From Actinomadura sp. DC4 (GTDB lineage: Bacteria; Actinomycetota; Actinomycetes; Streptosporangiales; Streptosporangiaceae): a stretch of DNA of 64,000 bases. This document shows positions 10,856 through 19,626 of this stretch, one piece after another. Every line of letters starts with the position of its first letter. Position 1 is the first letter of the stretch. Position numbers and translations under genes: made by a program. Location: positions 1-64,000 of the forward strand of contig NZ_JAUEQY010000037.1 of assembly GCF_030406325.1 (NCBI RefSeq), written 5' to 3'. The notes beneath the pieces are model-generated. The model made no database searches, was not told where the DNA came from, and was given only the letters and a program-made list of their open reading frames with translations.

Positions 10856-11329
10856 CTACGCCCTCGGCGTGGCCTTCTGGATGCGCCGGCCGCTGATGCG
10901 GGTGGGCCGGATACGCAGGTACAGCTCCCTGTCGCCGCCCGCCCATGGCTCGACGCCCGATTCCAGGACCGACGCGCGCTCTTCCTCGGAGGTCACATGG
11001 TGCACCGACCCCTGGACGAGCACGCTCCATCCCTCGCGCGCCGCGGGGTCCAGCTCATCGACCTCGAACGCGACCTTGTACTCGGCGTCCGCGATCCCCG
11101 TTCGAAGATCCTCATCCGTCGGACTGTCATGCGCCGTCCGGAAGACGATCGTGCCCTCGTGCAGCGCGAAGTTGACCGGAAGAATCGTGGGCCCGTACCG
11201 GCCGAGGTAGGCCAGCCTCCCGACCGCGGCCGACGAGATCAAGCGCAGGCACTCCGCCTCGTCCAGGGCTTCGGGCACCGGACCTCCGCCCCCCGGACCA
11301 GGAACACCGCCAGGTGCATCATCGGTCAT
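10856..11329 (-). CDS. Pyridoxamine 5'-phosphate oxidase-fold flavoprotein
   Basis: The product has 157 aa. The split-barrel core is clear: SSAAVGRLAYLGRYGPTILP, then VNFALHEGTIVFRT, VAFEVDELDPA and GWSVLVQGSVHHV. This small PNPOx-like group binds FMN or F420, and its members are recurrent DosR-regulon genes in actinobacteria. It converges on the activase gene with no spacer. Its precise reaction is not evident. Confidence 0.88.
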   Translation of the reverse strand: MTDDAPGGVPGPGGGGPVPEALDEAECLRLISSAAVGRLAYLGRYGPTILPVNFALHEGTIVFRTAHDSPTDEDLRTGIADAEYKVAFEVDELDPAAREGWSVLVQGSVHHVTSEEERASVLESGVEPWAGGDRELYLRIRPTRISGRRIQKATPRA

Positions 11330-11469
11330 GCCATCACAGCCTTGCTTCCGTCGACGGAGTCGAGTTCAGATCAAGAGACTTCCCCGCGCCACCGCACCTT
11401 ACCCGGATCGGGAGACGACGATATGCCCGCGCGAAGCCGCCTCCCGACCCTTCGTGGTAACGGCGTCGG

Positions 11470-12891
11470 CTACCGCCCGGCCTCGTAGGCGTCCATCGCG
11501 CGGCCGAGCTTCGCGAACTTCTCGGTGCGGTTCACCGCGGGCTGGACGGGCGGGTCCATGGGCCGGTTCGTGTCGATGTAGCGCCAGCCGAGATTGCTGA
11601 AGGCGACGATGATGTAGTCGCGCTTCGGCTTGCCCGGCAGCGAATGCACGATCCCCGCGTCCCCTGCCGCGAACGCGGTCAGCCCCGTCTTGTGGGCGAA
11701 GGTGACCTCGGCGGCGTCCTGGCAGGGCTGCACGGGATGGACGTACTTCCCGTCGGTCGGATCGTTGTTGACCGTCACCGTCCCATCAGCGCCGATCCAC
11801 CGCTGCGAGATGCGCTGCGGCATCCCCTGGGCCGGGTAGGAGTAGCCGCAGTAGTTCGTCGTCGACAGGACGTTGTTCCACCCCTGGTCACCGAGTTCCT
11901 TCATGAAGAACTCACGGGACGACGCGCTCAGGACGTTGCTGGTGACCGGCTCGCCGTTCGGAGCGGTCCACGCCCGGCCCGGCACGCCGTCGATGAGCGC
12001 CAGCAGTTTGGCGGTGTCCAGCGAGGACATCGTGACGTAGTCGGACCAGTCGCCATTGGCCGGGTCGGTGCCCTTCAACTGCAACATCTCCAGGCCAATG
12101 TCCTGGAATCGCTGATTGAGCCAGTCGACCCCGCCGTGCTCGTGCATCACCTTGATGAGCGAGCACGTCGCGCCGTTGTCCGAAATAGTGATCATCCGGT
12201 CGAAATACTCGCCGATGGTGCGGGTGGTCGCGCCCTCACACCGGTCGGATGGCTTCGTCGGCGTGTAAGCGTAGGTGTCGCTGAGATTGATGGCGCCCTT
12301 GTCCACCAACTGCATGATCCCGAAGCCGACCATCAATTTGATGATGGACGCCGGGTAGGGCTCCATGAAGTCGAGGGGGGCGTTCTCGCGGCCGGGGACG
12401 GTGTCGGTCGTTCCCTGACCGTTGCCCGCGTCCCACTGGCCGGTGTCCCACAGCCGGTACCGGACCGCGGTGGTGTGCAGGTTCCCGTCCACCGGGACGA
12501 CGACGCCGTCCTTGTAGCGCGGGCTCATCAGGACGGTGCCGGAGGAGCGAGGCCGCCCCTTCTTGTCGAGTTCGATGACGGTCACGTCGACCTGCGGTTG
12601 CTGGTGGATCGTCGTGGCGGCGGCAGTGCTCAGCGCGGGCGTGTGCTCCGGGGGCGCGGGTTCGGCCTGCCGCTGCGCGCGGAGAGCGCGGGCCTGGGCC
12701 GATCCCGGCGGGGCCGTGTCCAGGACGTCGCCGAAGTTCAGTCCGGCCATGGTCTGCCGAAGCCGCTCGGCAAGGCCACCAGACCGGTGCGTGACCGCAT
12801 CCGCCGGCTGGATCATGGTGGCCGTTAACACGGCCGCGCCGCCGAGCATGGCCAGAGCTCGACCGCGTTCGCGAAATCGATGCAAGATCAT
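11470..12891 (-). CDS. Exported serine hydrolase of the class A beta-lactamase/PBP fold
   Basis: The product has 473 aa with a signal peptide (residues ~1-32, RALAMLGGAAVLTATMIQPA then DA). The catalytic triad of motifs is present in order: SxxK in PASIIKL, SDN in ITISDNGATC and KTG in FAHKTGLTAFAAGD. The core is class A-like, but the ~120-residue N-terminal extension and overall length exceed a classical beta-lactamase. It could be a cell-wall peptidase or a beta-lactamase-like protein. No clear ribosome-binding site precedes ATG 12891. The 140-bp gap behind it (11330-11469) holds nothing I recognise. Confidence 0.85.
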   Translation of the reverse strand: MILHRFRERGRALAMLGGAAVLTATMIQPADAVTHRSGGLAERLRQTMAGLNFGDVLDTAPPGSAQARALRAQRQAEPAPPEHTPALSTAAATTIHQQPQVDVTVIELDKKGRPRSSGTVLMSPRYKDGVVVPVDGNLHTTAVRYRLWDTGQWDAGNGQGTTDTVPGRENAPLDFMEPYPASIIKLMVGFGIMQLVDKGAINLSDTYAYTPTKPSDRCEGATTRTIGEYFDRMITISDNGATCSLIKVMHEHGGVDWLNQRFQDIGLEMLQLKGTDPANGDWSDYVTMSSLDTAKLLALIDGVPGRAWTAPNGEPVTSNVLSASSREFFMKELGDQGWNNVLSTTNYCGYSYPAQGMPQRISQRWIGADGTVTVNNDPTDGKYVHPVQPCQDAAEVTFAHKTGLTAFAAGDAGIVHSLPGKPKRDYIIVAFSNLGWRYIDTNRPMDPPVQPAVNRTEKFAKLGRAMDAYEAGR

Positions 12892-12999
12892 CGCGACAGA
12901 ATAGCCCCGAACATGGCTACCGTCCGGGAGTCAATGGATCGGGTAACGGCCGAAGTGTACTGACTGGTCAGGGCGCGGTCGGGACTGTTACCACGGTCC

Positions 13000-13959
13000 T
13001 TATCCGGTCTGTTCTTTGATCTGCTTTTCGGACCAGACCGCCCAGGAGCCGGCGGCGACCATCAGCAGAACGCCGAGCGAGGCCAGAACGGTGATCTGCT
13101 CCCTCAAGAACAGCCACCCCACGAACAGGCTGGCGACCGGTTCGAGGCCCGTGAGGACCCCGAACGTCTCTTCGGCGATGAACCTCAGGGCCAGGACCGC
13201 CAGCACCGTCTCGACGAAGCCGGACAGCAGACCCGAAGCCGCGCAGATGCCGAGCGCGTGGCCGGTCGCCCAATGCGCATTCGTGAAAATGAGAACCGGA
13301 GCCAGCATGACCGAGGACAACAGACCCGCGATGGCCGTTCCCTGGGCCAGTCTCCCGGCGTCCTCCAACCGCCCGGACACCTTCAACAGGTTCCAGCCGC
13401 AGGCCGCGGCCAGCACCGCCGCCCCGAAACCCAGCACGTCGAACCGGCCGGTCCACGGCCGGGTGAGCGCGAGCATCGCGACCGCGGCCAGCAGCGGGCA
13501 CAGCAGCCCGCTGATCCGGCGAGGACCCGTACGAGGGAACAGCAGCCCCCATACCGTCACCATCACCGGGCCGCCGAAGGCGATCGAGATCACCGTCTCG
13601 AGGCTGTGCAGCCTCCCGAGTGACAGGTACGTCGCCGGCAGCACGACCGCGTTACCGACCGCGAGCCGCAGGATCAGAAGGGGCATGCCTTCTGACGCCC
13701 TGATCTCGTGAAACGCCTTCAGGAGACCGGGGCGGTCGGGGGCACGCACGACGAGGCGGCCGAACGGGTTCCGGCCCGCCCAGAGTGCGAAGACGACACT
13801 GCCGAAGACGGTCGCCAGGGCACCTGCCACCACGGGTGAGATCCGGTCGAACGCCAGCGAGCTGACGGCATCCCCCATCGCACAGGCGGTCATCGCCGCA
13901 CCGGCCAGGACGGCGCCGAGTATCTGCCTGCGGTGCGGCACTGGTGCATTTCGTTGCAT
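13000..13959 (-). CDS. EamA/DMT-family transporter
   Basis: The product has 319 aa and about ten hydrophobic segments in two EamA repeats, the second rich in LLSGFVETVLAVLALRFIAE and ETFGVLTGLEPVASLFVGWL. The latter (glutamate then alternating hydrophobics) is the family hallmark. It is a probable metabolite or drug exporter of the inner membrane; the substrate is unknown. ATG 13959 is preceded by GGGGG. It lies downstream of, and on the same strand as, the SGNH hydrolase with a 49-bp gap. Confidence 0.87.
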   Translation of the reverse strand: MQRNAPVPHRRQILGAVLAGAAMTACAMGDAVSSLAFDRISPVVAGALATVFGSVVFALWAGRNPFGRLVVRAPDRPGLLKAFHEIRASEGMPLLILRLAVGNAVVLPATYLSLGRLHSLETVISIAFGGPVMVTVWGLLFPRTGPRRISGLLCPLLAAVAMLALTRPWTGRFDVLGFGAAVLAAACGWNLLKVSGRLEDAGRLAQGTAIAGLLSSVMLAPVLIFTNAHWATGHALGICAASGLLSGFVETVLAVLALRFIAEETFGVLTGLEPVASLFVGWLFLREQITVLASLGVLLMVAAGSWAVWSEKQIKEQTG

Positions 13960-14008
13960 GGGTCCCCCGCTGCGGCACGGGTGTACCGGACACCCTTCGC
14001 CGATCGCC

Positions 14009-14875
14009 TCAGCGTCCGGCGGCGAGTCGTGCCAGCTCTGGGACGTGAGCGATGAGGTAGTCCGCGACCTGGACTCCGCCGGGGTCATCGAAGTGGATGG
14101 TGTCCGGCCGGAAGTCCACGCCGTTGACCAGCCCGCAGGGCGGCCCGGACGGGCAGACGACCGGTGCCGGGTCGACCAGGCTCACCCTGTCCCGGTGGGA
14201 TGCCGCCCAGCGCAGGTACAGGTCACGAATCTTCTCGACGCTCGGGCCCGGCGCGTCGAGACGGATCGCCGGCGCGTGCTCGTACCACAACGGCAGGATC
14301 ACGACGACCTTGGCACCACGGGCGGTGACGCGGCGGAGGGCGTCGTCCCACTCGGCCAGCACCCGTCGACGCCATTCATCGCTCCCGGGGGGAACGTAAC
14401 GGTCCAGTAGGAGAATGCCTCGTATCTCCGTGACCGACTCCCACAGGACCAGTTTCGGCGCATAGGTCGCGGTCATTGCCGCCTGTTTGGCCGCGACGAG
14501 CCGTGGGCACTCGCCGCCCCGGAGCGGTCTGCGGTCCCCGTCCGGGTAGATGGCCACGAGTGGCAGAGTCCCCACCGGGCATGCGGTCAGCGCTCCGTCG
14601 ATCACGCGCACGCCGCGCGGGCCGAGGCGACGCGCCAGGTAGTAGGCGTAGTCGCGGGCGACCGAGTCACCGATCACCGCCACGGTCGGCGCCGACGGCG
14701 CGGACGACGAGCCGGTGACGATGAAGGGGCGCGTGTCACCGCCCGCGGGCGTCGGCTTCGGCAGGTTCATGTGACGCGGAGGCACCGGTTCGGCCGTCGC
14801 GCGCACCGGTGCCATCGCGCCCACGTTCACTGCGAGCGCCAGCAAGAGAACCGCGCGAACATACGTTAACGCCAT
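14009..14875 (-). CDS. Exported SGNH-type hydrolase
   Basis: The product has 288 aa. A signal segment (MALTYVRAVLLLALAVNVGA then MAPVRATA) is followed by block I AVIGDSVARDYA with the catalytic Ser and a C-terminal DTIHFDD supplying Asp/His. The middle block LVLWESVTEI is where SGNH proteins carry Asn/Gly. This arrangement resembles free-standing SGNH domains of acyltransferase-3 systems, so it may add or remove acyl groups on a wall polysaccharide. An upstream GTG at 14929 is an alternative start. Confidence 0.8.
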   Translation of the reverse strand: MALTYVRAVLLLALAVNVGAMAPVRATAEPVPPRHMNLPKPTPAGGDTRPFIVTGSSSAPSAPTVAVIGDSVARDYAYYLARRLGPRGVRVIDGALTACPVGTLPLVAIYPDGDRRPLRGGECPRLVAAKQAAMTATYAPKLVLWESVTEIRGILLLDRYVPPGSDEWRRRVLAEWDDALRRVTARGAKVVVILPLWYEHAPAIRLDAPGPSVEKIRDLYLRWAASHRDRVSLVDPAPVVCPSGPPCGLVNGVDFRPDTIHFDDPGGVQVADYLIAHVPELARLAAGR

Positions 14876-15282
14876 TTTAGCCCGACTTATTCGATGCACT
14901 TCCAAACCGATTTCCACGAGCCTTGACACTAACGCGCACGGACGACAGTGCCGCTAGACACCGACACATCTATTTTGGGGCCTGTTGGCGCATACTTTCT
15001 CGACGATTTACTCCCCCGCGAGGGCCGTCGATCCTCTTTAGTAATAAGCCAGGCCAATGGACCCCGATTGCGCACTCAGTGGTTATTCGGGTCATTCCAA
15101 CGCCTCGTCGCGCCTACCGGTTCACACACCGCCATGCCGGGCTTTTCGAGATCCATGCGGGCGTTCGCGCCGCCCGGCCACCAGATTTAGCGTGTGGTAA
15201 TGACATTGTTTTTGGTTCAGGCATCCCAGAGCTTGAAGTCGCCTGTCCGATTCGTCTCGCGTCAGCATGTCAGAATCCAGCC
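14876..15282. other. 407-bp AT-richer divergent intergenic region
   Basis: This separates the SGNH gene (leftward) from the first secreted paralogue (rightward). The codon pattern here is unlike the coding neighbours, with runs such as TATTTTGGGG and TTTAGTAATAAG. I see no conserved ORF. It should hold both promoters, and the shared 34-bp element is at its right end. Confidence 0.6.
15247..15280 (+). promoter_or_regulatory. 34-bp element shared with the TylF-like methyltransferase gene
   Basis: Aligned without gaps to 21220-21253, it agrees at 28 of 34 positions, including an unbroken 16-bp block GTCAGCATGTCAGAAT. It ends two bases before the start at 15283. Function unknown; a common promoter, operator or translational element is possible. 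Confidence 0.55.
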
Positions 15283-16707
15283 ATGCGAATAGCGATCACT
15301 AATCATCGGAGAGGCTGCCGCAGGCAGAATATTTACAGCGGCGCCCGTCGTAAGTCGTTCCGCTTGCTCTGTATCGCCACAATGGCGGTCACGCTCGCGC
15401 CTCTCTCCGCACATGGTGCCGGCATCGCGGTATCCGCGGCTCCCCAGCACCACAAGAACCTTCCGGTCGGGGGTGTCTACACCGGTACGGACGGCTTCAA
15501 GCCGATCCTGCACACCACGCCGGACGGGACCCACCAGGCGTGGACCATCAGCCACCACGCGTACACGGGGCAGACGCGGCCCAAGGTCTCCTGCGTCAAC
15601 ATCGACACCGGCGTCCTGTGCAACGACGTGAACAACCAGGCGACCGAGTGGCCGAAGCCGCTGAACACGACGGAAGGCCCGCTGCGCACCGGCCCCGTTG
15701 GCAACATGGCGACGACCCAGGTGCTCCAGACCATCCTCGACGGCCCGAACTCCCAGTTCGTCCGCTTTCCCGCCGTCACCACCACGCCGCTGCCCGGGTA
15801 TCCGAACGGCTCGGTCGGCGTGGGCTGTGTCGACATGGACAGGCAGGCGAACTGCACCTACCGGCCGCTGGCCGGGTTGACCAACAATCCGGGTCAGAGC
15901 AACGTCAACGGCCTGACCGGCTTCGACCGGGTCAAGGACCGGCTCTACGGCACGATCACCACCGGCCAGGTGCTCTGCTACGACACGGTCATCGAGGCAC
16001 CGTGTCCCGGCCAGCCGTTCGACGTCGGCTCACCGCCCAACACCGACAAGGCGGGCCTCGCGCCCGATGACTTCATCGGCTCCACCGAGCTGGTGAACGA
16101 CAAGGTCTTCCTCTCCTCGAACCCGCAGTACGCGGCGAAGACCCTGCATCCGGGGCCACCGGCCGTGACCTGCTTCGACCCGGTCACCAACCAGGCGTGC
16201 GCGGGCTTCGGAACCAAGATCATCAGCAATCCCCGGGTGTTGAACACGCTCGCGGTGAGCGGGAGCTTCGACACCGCGGGTAACGCGCTCGGCGCATGCG
16301 TCTTCTCCGGGAACCAGGACTATCCGGCACCGATCACGAACTGCTGGGACTTCGACGGCAAGCCGATCGCGCCGCCGTTCGAGCTGGCGACCGCCTTCCC
16401 ACCCGCCGGTAAGGACAGCATCGTGTTCCAGCCGCTGACCATTAAGATCCTCAACGGCGAGCTCCGCAGCTATTTCCCGGGCTACACCGAGGACCGGGTG
16501 CATCTGGGATACACGGCCTGCTACAGCTGGACCACGGCCAGCGCCTGCCATGGCTTCCCCGGACCACTGCCGAACCAGAACACGCTCGGCGGGGACACCC
16601 ATCCGTACGGCTATGGCTACAACCCGCTGAACAACTGCCTGTACGGCGTGGGCCATACCGGTTACATGTTCAGCGAGAACGCCACCACCGGTTCATTCGG
16701 CTGCTGA
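15283..16707 (+). CDS. Secreted cysteine-paired repeat protein, copy 1
   Basis: The product has 474 aa, with an N-terminal basic stretch and hydrophobic export segment (FRLLCIATMAVTLAPLSAHG). The mature part carries about seven units, each with a C-aromatic-(D/S)-x(5-8)-C pair: CVNIDTGVLC, CVDMDRQANC, CYDTVIEAPC, CFDPVTNQAC, CVFSGNQDYPAPITNC, CYSWTTASAC and a last unit ending SFGC. Seven regular units suggest a seven-bladed beta-propeller clamped by disulfides. That is inference, as I do not recognise a named family. It is followed immediately by a close paralogue. The start is supported by alignment with copy 2 (both begin at CAGCCATG). Confidence 0.85.
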   Translation: MRIAITNHRRGCRRQNIYSGARRKSFRLLCIATMAVTLAPLSAHGAGIAVSAAPQHHKNLPVGGVYTGTDGFKPILHTTPDGTHQAWTISHHAYTGQTRPKVSCVNIDTGVLCNDVNNQATEWPKPLNTTEGPLRTGPVGNMATTQVLQTILDGPNSQFVRFPAVTTTPLPGYPNGSVGVGCVDMDRQANCTYRPLAGLTNNPGQSNVNGLTGFDRVKDRLYGTITTGQVLCYDTVIEAPCPGQPFDVGSPPNTDKAGLAPDDFIGSTELVNDKVFLSSNPQYAAKTLHPGPPAVTCFDPVTNQACAGFGTKIISNPRVLNTLAVSGSFDTAGNALGACVFSGNQDYPAPITNCWDFDGKPIAPPFELATAFPPAGKDSIVFQPLTIKILNGELRSYFPGYTEDRVHLGYTACYSWTTASACHGFPGPLPNQNTLGGDTHPYGYGYNPLNNCLYGVGHTGYMFSENATTGSFGC

Positions 16708-16716
16708 CGCAGGCGT

Positions 16717-16777
16717 CCCGGGTGGTGACCGGCTTGCACTTCCGCTCCTCTTCTCGGAGCAGCGGTCATCACCCGGG
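16717..16777 (+). terminator. Long hairpin after secreted copy 1
   Basis: Outer arms 16717-16731 and 16763-16777 pair over 15 bp with one G-T mismatch, enclosing a smaller GCTCC/GGAGC stem. There is no T tract, as is common for actinobacterial stop hairpins. It separates the two paralogues. Confidence 0.55.
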
Positions 16778-16882
16778 GCGCGGAGGGGCGATTCACCCAG
16801 ACCCGGCCGACACAACCGGAAGTGTCGGTGAGTTCACGGCCGGATTCGATGCGATATTTCAGGGCGGAGAATACGGACAGCC

Positions 16883-18310
16883 ATGGGAAGAACAGCAATT
16901 CGCCACAAAAAAATCCGCCGTGTTGCTGTCTTTTTGGGCGGCGCCCGCCCTAAGTTGTTCCGGTTGCTCGGTGCCCTCGCATTAGTGTTCGGCATGGTGC
17001 CGCCATCGGTACCAGGGACGAGCCTGGCCGCCGTGCTGGACAAGGCCCACCACAGAAACATTCCGGTCGGGGGTGTCTACACCGGTACGGACGGGTTCAA
17101 ACCGATCCTGCACACCACGCCGGCGGGGATCCACGAGGCGTGGACCATCAGCCACCACGCGTACAACGGAGAGGCCCGTCCGAGGGTCACCTGCGTCAAC
17201 ATCGACACCGGGACGCTCTGCAACGACACGGCCAGTCAGGCGACCGAGTGGCCCAAGGCGCTGAACACCTCCGCCGGTCCGCTGCGTGCCGGCGGCAACG
17301 TCGGCAACGTCGCGACGACGCAGGTCATCCAGACCGTGCTCGACGGCGCGAACTCCCAGTTCGTTCGCTATCCCGCCGTCACCACGACACCACTGCCCGG
17401 ATACCCGAGCGGCTCGGTGGGGGTGGGCTGTCTGGACATGGACCAGCAGGCGAACTGTCAGTACCGGCCACTGGTGGCGCTGACCAACAATCCGGGTCAG
17501 AGCAACGTCAACGGCCTGACCGGCTTCGACCGGGTCAAGGACCGGCTCTACGGCACGATCACCACCGGCGAGGTCATCTGCTACGACACGGTCCTGGAGG
17601 CACCGTGTCCCGGCCAGCCGTTCGACGTCGGCTCGCCGCCCAACACCGACAAGGCGGGCTTCGCGCCCGATGACTTCATCGGCTCCACCGAGCTGGTGAA
17701 CGACAAGGTCTTCCTCTCCTCGAACCCGCAGTACGCGGCGAAGACCCTGCATCCGGGGCCACCGGCCGTGACCTGCTTCGACCCGGTCACCAACCAGGCG
17801 TGCGCAGGCTTCGGAACCAAGATCATCACCGATCACTCGGTGCACAGCACGCTCGCGGTGTCCGGAAGCTTCGACACCGCCGGGAACGCGCGCGGCGCGT
17901 GCGTCTTCTCCGGCAACGCGAACTTCCCCGCGCCGATCACGAACTGCTGGGACTTCAACGGCAACCCGATCACGCCGCCCCCCGAACTGGCGACCGCCTT
18001 CCCACCCGCCGGAAGGGACAGCATCGTGTTCCAGCCGCTGACCACCAAGATCATCAACGGCGAGCTCCGCAGCTATTTCCCGGGCTACACCGAGGACCGG
18101 GTGCATCCGGGATACACGGCCTGCTACAGCTGGACCACGGCCAGCACCTGCCATGGCTTCCCCGGACCACTGCCGAACCAGAACACCTTCAACGGCGACA
18201 CCCATCCCTACGGCTACGCCTACAACCCGGCGAACAACTGCCTGTACGGCATGGGCCACACCGGCTACATGTTCAGCGAGAACGCCACCACCGGATCATT
18301 CGGCTGCTGA
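16883..18310 (+). CDS. Secreted cysteine-paired repeat protein, copy 2
   Basis: The product has 475 aa and is a tandem paralogue of 15283-16707. The signal segment differs (LFRLLGALALVFGMVPPSVP) while the mature part aligns end to end with all Cys pairs kept (CVNIDTGTLC, CLDMDQQANC, CYDTVLEAPC, CFDPVTNQAC). The stretch around 17650-17815 matches copy 1 at 16030-16195 almost base for base, whereas the flanks have many synonymous and amino-acid changes. This points to recent duplication or gene conversion. The upstream DNA also retains parts of the copy 1 leader (GATTCG and CAGCCATG). Confidence 0.86.
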   Translation: MGRTAIRHKKIRRVAVFLGGARPKLFRLLGALALVFGMVPPSVPGTSLAAVLDKAHHRNIPVGGVYTGTDGFKPILHTTPAGIHEAWTISHHAYNGEARPRVTCVNIDTGTLCNDTASQATEWPKALNTSAGPLRAGGNVGNVATTQVIQTVLDGANSQFVRYPAVTTTPLPGYPSGSVGVGCLDMDQQANCQYRPLVALTNNPGQSNVNGLTGFDRVKDRLYGTITTGEVICYDTVLEAPCPGQPFDVGSPPNTDKAGFAPDDFIGSTELVNDKVFLSSNPQYAAKTLHPGPPAVTCFDPVTNQACAGFGTKIITDHSVHSTLAVSGSFDTAGNARGACVFSGNANFPAPITNCWDFNGNPITPPPELATAFPPAGRDSIVFQPLTTKIINGELRSYFPGYTEDRVHPGYTACYSWTTASTCHGFPGPLPNQNTFNGDTHPYGYAYNPANNCLYGMGHTGYMFSENATTGSFGC

Positions 18311-18376
18311 TCAGGCCAGGTCCGGTTTTCAGGGCGTGACCTGGGTGATCTTGTTGCCGAGATTCTCGACCGCCCG

Positions 18377-18395
18377 CGGACCGCCCAGCGGTCCG
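18377..18395. terminator. Hairpin between convergent genes
   Basis: Arms CGGACCG and CGGTCCG with a 5-base loop lie between the stop of secreted copy 2 and the stop of the DyP peroxidase gene. It probably acts as a bidirectional stop signal. Confidence 0.5.
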
Positions 18396-18402
18396 TGGGT
18401 GA

Positions 18403-19626
18403 CTAGATGAAGAGGGTGTCTCCCCAGAACCCGCCTTTGTGTACGCCTGGTGGGCAGGCGTAGATGCCTGAGCTGACGTGCTGGATGTATTCGTTCATGT
18501 GGTCGTTGGCGGCGAGGCGGTTCTGCAGGGGGACGAATTGGGTGCGGGGGTCGCGTTGGTAGGCGATGAAGAACAGGCCGGCGTCGAGGCGGCCGAGTCC
18601 GTCGCTGCCGTCGGTGAAGGAGTAGCCGCGGCGCAGGATCCGGACGCCGCCGTTGCTGTCGGGGTGGGCGAGCCGTACGTGGGCGTCGGCGGGCAGCTCG
18701 GCGAGTGGCACCGGGTCGCGTTCGCGTTTGGTCCCGTAGGGGTTGCCCTCGCCCTTCGTGCGGCCGAAGACGTCTTGTTGCTCCTTGAGAGAGGTGCGGT
18801 CCCAGGTCTCGATGTGCATGCGGATGCGGCGGGTGACCAGGTAGGAGCCGCCGTTCATCCAGGCCGCGCCGTCCTTGGCCGCGGCCCACACATGCTGGTC
18901 CAGGGCCGCCTGGTCATCGCCGGGAATGTTGCGGGTGCCGTCCTTGAAGCCGAACATGTTGCGCGGCGTCTGCTGCTGCGGCGTGGTGGAGGAGGTCTTG
19001 CCGAAGCCGAGCTGGGACCAGCGCACCGCCACCACACCGAAGCCGATCCGGGCCAGGTTACGGATGGCGTGCACCGCGACCTGCGGGTCGTCCGCGCAGG
19101 CCTGGACGCAGATGTCACCGCCGCTGCGGTCGGCGTCGAGGTTGTCGCCGGGAAAGTGCGGCAGGTCGATCAGGGCGGCGGGGCGCCGCGCCTTCAGACC
19201 GAACCGGTCCTCACCACCGGACTCGAACAGCGCCGGCCCGAACCCCACCGTCAAGGTGAGGCGGGCCGCCGGAAGACCCAGCGCCTCACCCGTGTCATCA
19301 GGCGGCGATTCGGGCAGGCCACCGGCCGCCGCGCCGTACGGGTGGCCGGCGGTCAGCGCCGCACCGGCCGCGGTCCACTCCTTCAACATCCGCACCAGAC
19401 GATTCCGGTCGTCGGTGACCACATCGAACGCGGCGAAATGCAGGCGGTCCTGCACCGGCGTCGCGATCCCGGCCTGATGCACGCCGAAGAACGGCACCGG
19501 CCCGTCATCGCCCGTCGCACCGGTGTGGGCCTGGGCGACCGAGACCAGGCCGGCCCCGGCCGCGGCACCCGCGGCCAGGGTCACACCCGAATAGCCGAAC
19601 AACCGGCGCCGGGAGACCTCTGTCAC
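18403..19626 (-). CDS. efeB: Tat-exported DyP-type peroxidase, EfeB
   Basis: The product has 407 aa. The twin-arginine signal is SRRRLFGYSGVTLAAGAAAG. The DyP motif GxxDG appears as FGFKDGTRNIPG, and the proximal heme His lies in RRIRMHIETWDR. EfeB oxidises or extracts iron from heme-like substrates outside the membrane for the EfeUOB ferrous-iron system. It starts at GTG 19626 and overlaps the EfeM stop by 4 bp, so the two are co-translated. It ends ...GDTLFI, full length for the family. Confidence 0.94.
   Translation of the reverse strand: MTEVSRRRLFGYSGVTLAAGAAAGAGLVSVAQAHTGATGDDGPVPFFGVHQAGIATPVQDRLHFAAFDVVTDDRNRLVRMLKEWTAAGAALTAGHPYGAAAGGLPESPPDDTGEALGLPAARLTLTVGFGPALFESGGEDRFGLKARRPAALIDLPHFPGDNLDADRSGGDICVQACADDPQVAVHAIRNLARIGFGVVAVRWSQLGFGKTSSTTPQQQTPRNMFGFKDGTRNIPGDDQAALDQHVWAAAKDGAAWMNGGSYLVTRRIRMHIETWDRTSLKEQQDVFGRTKGEGNPYGTKRERDPVPLAELPADAHVRLAHPDSNGGVRILRRGYSFTDGSDGLGRLDAGLFFIAYQRDPRTQFVPLQNRLAANDHMNEYIQHVSSGIYACPPGVHKGGFWGDTLFI

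Noticed and set aside
11330-11469. Possible tRNA because of a GTTCAGATC-like word
   Set aside because: No acceptor or anticodon stem can be folded around it.
14923-15282. Extending secreted copy 1 upstream to position 14923
   Set aside because: The extension has no export signal or conservation, the base composition changes there, and copy 2 aligns from the start at 15283.
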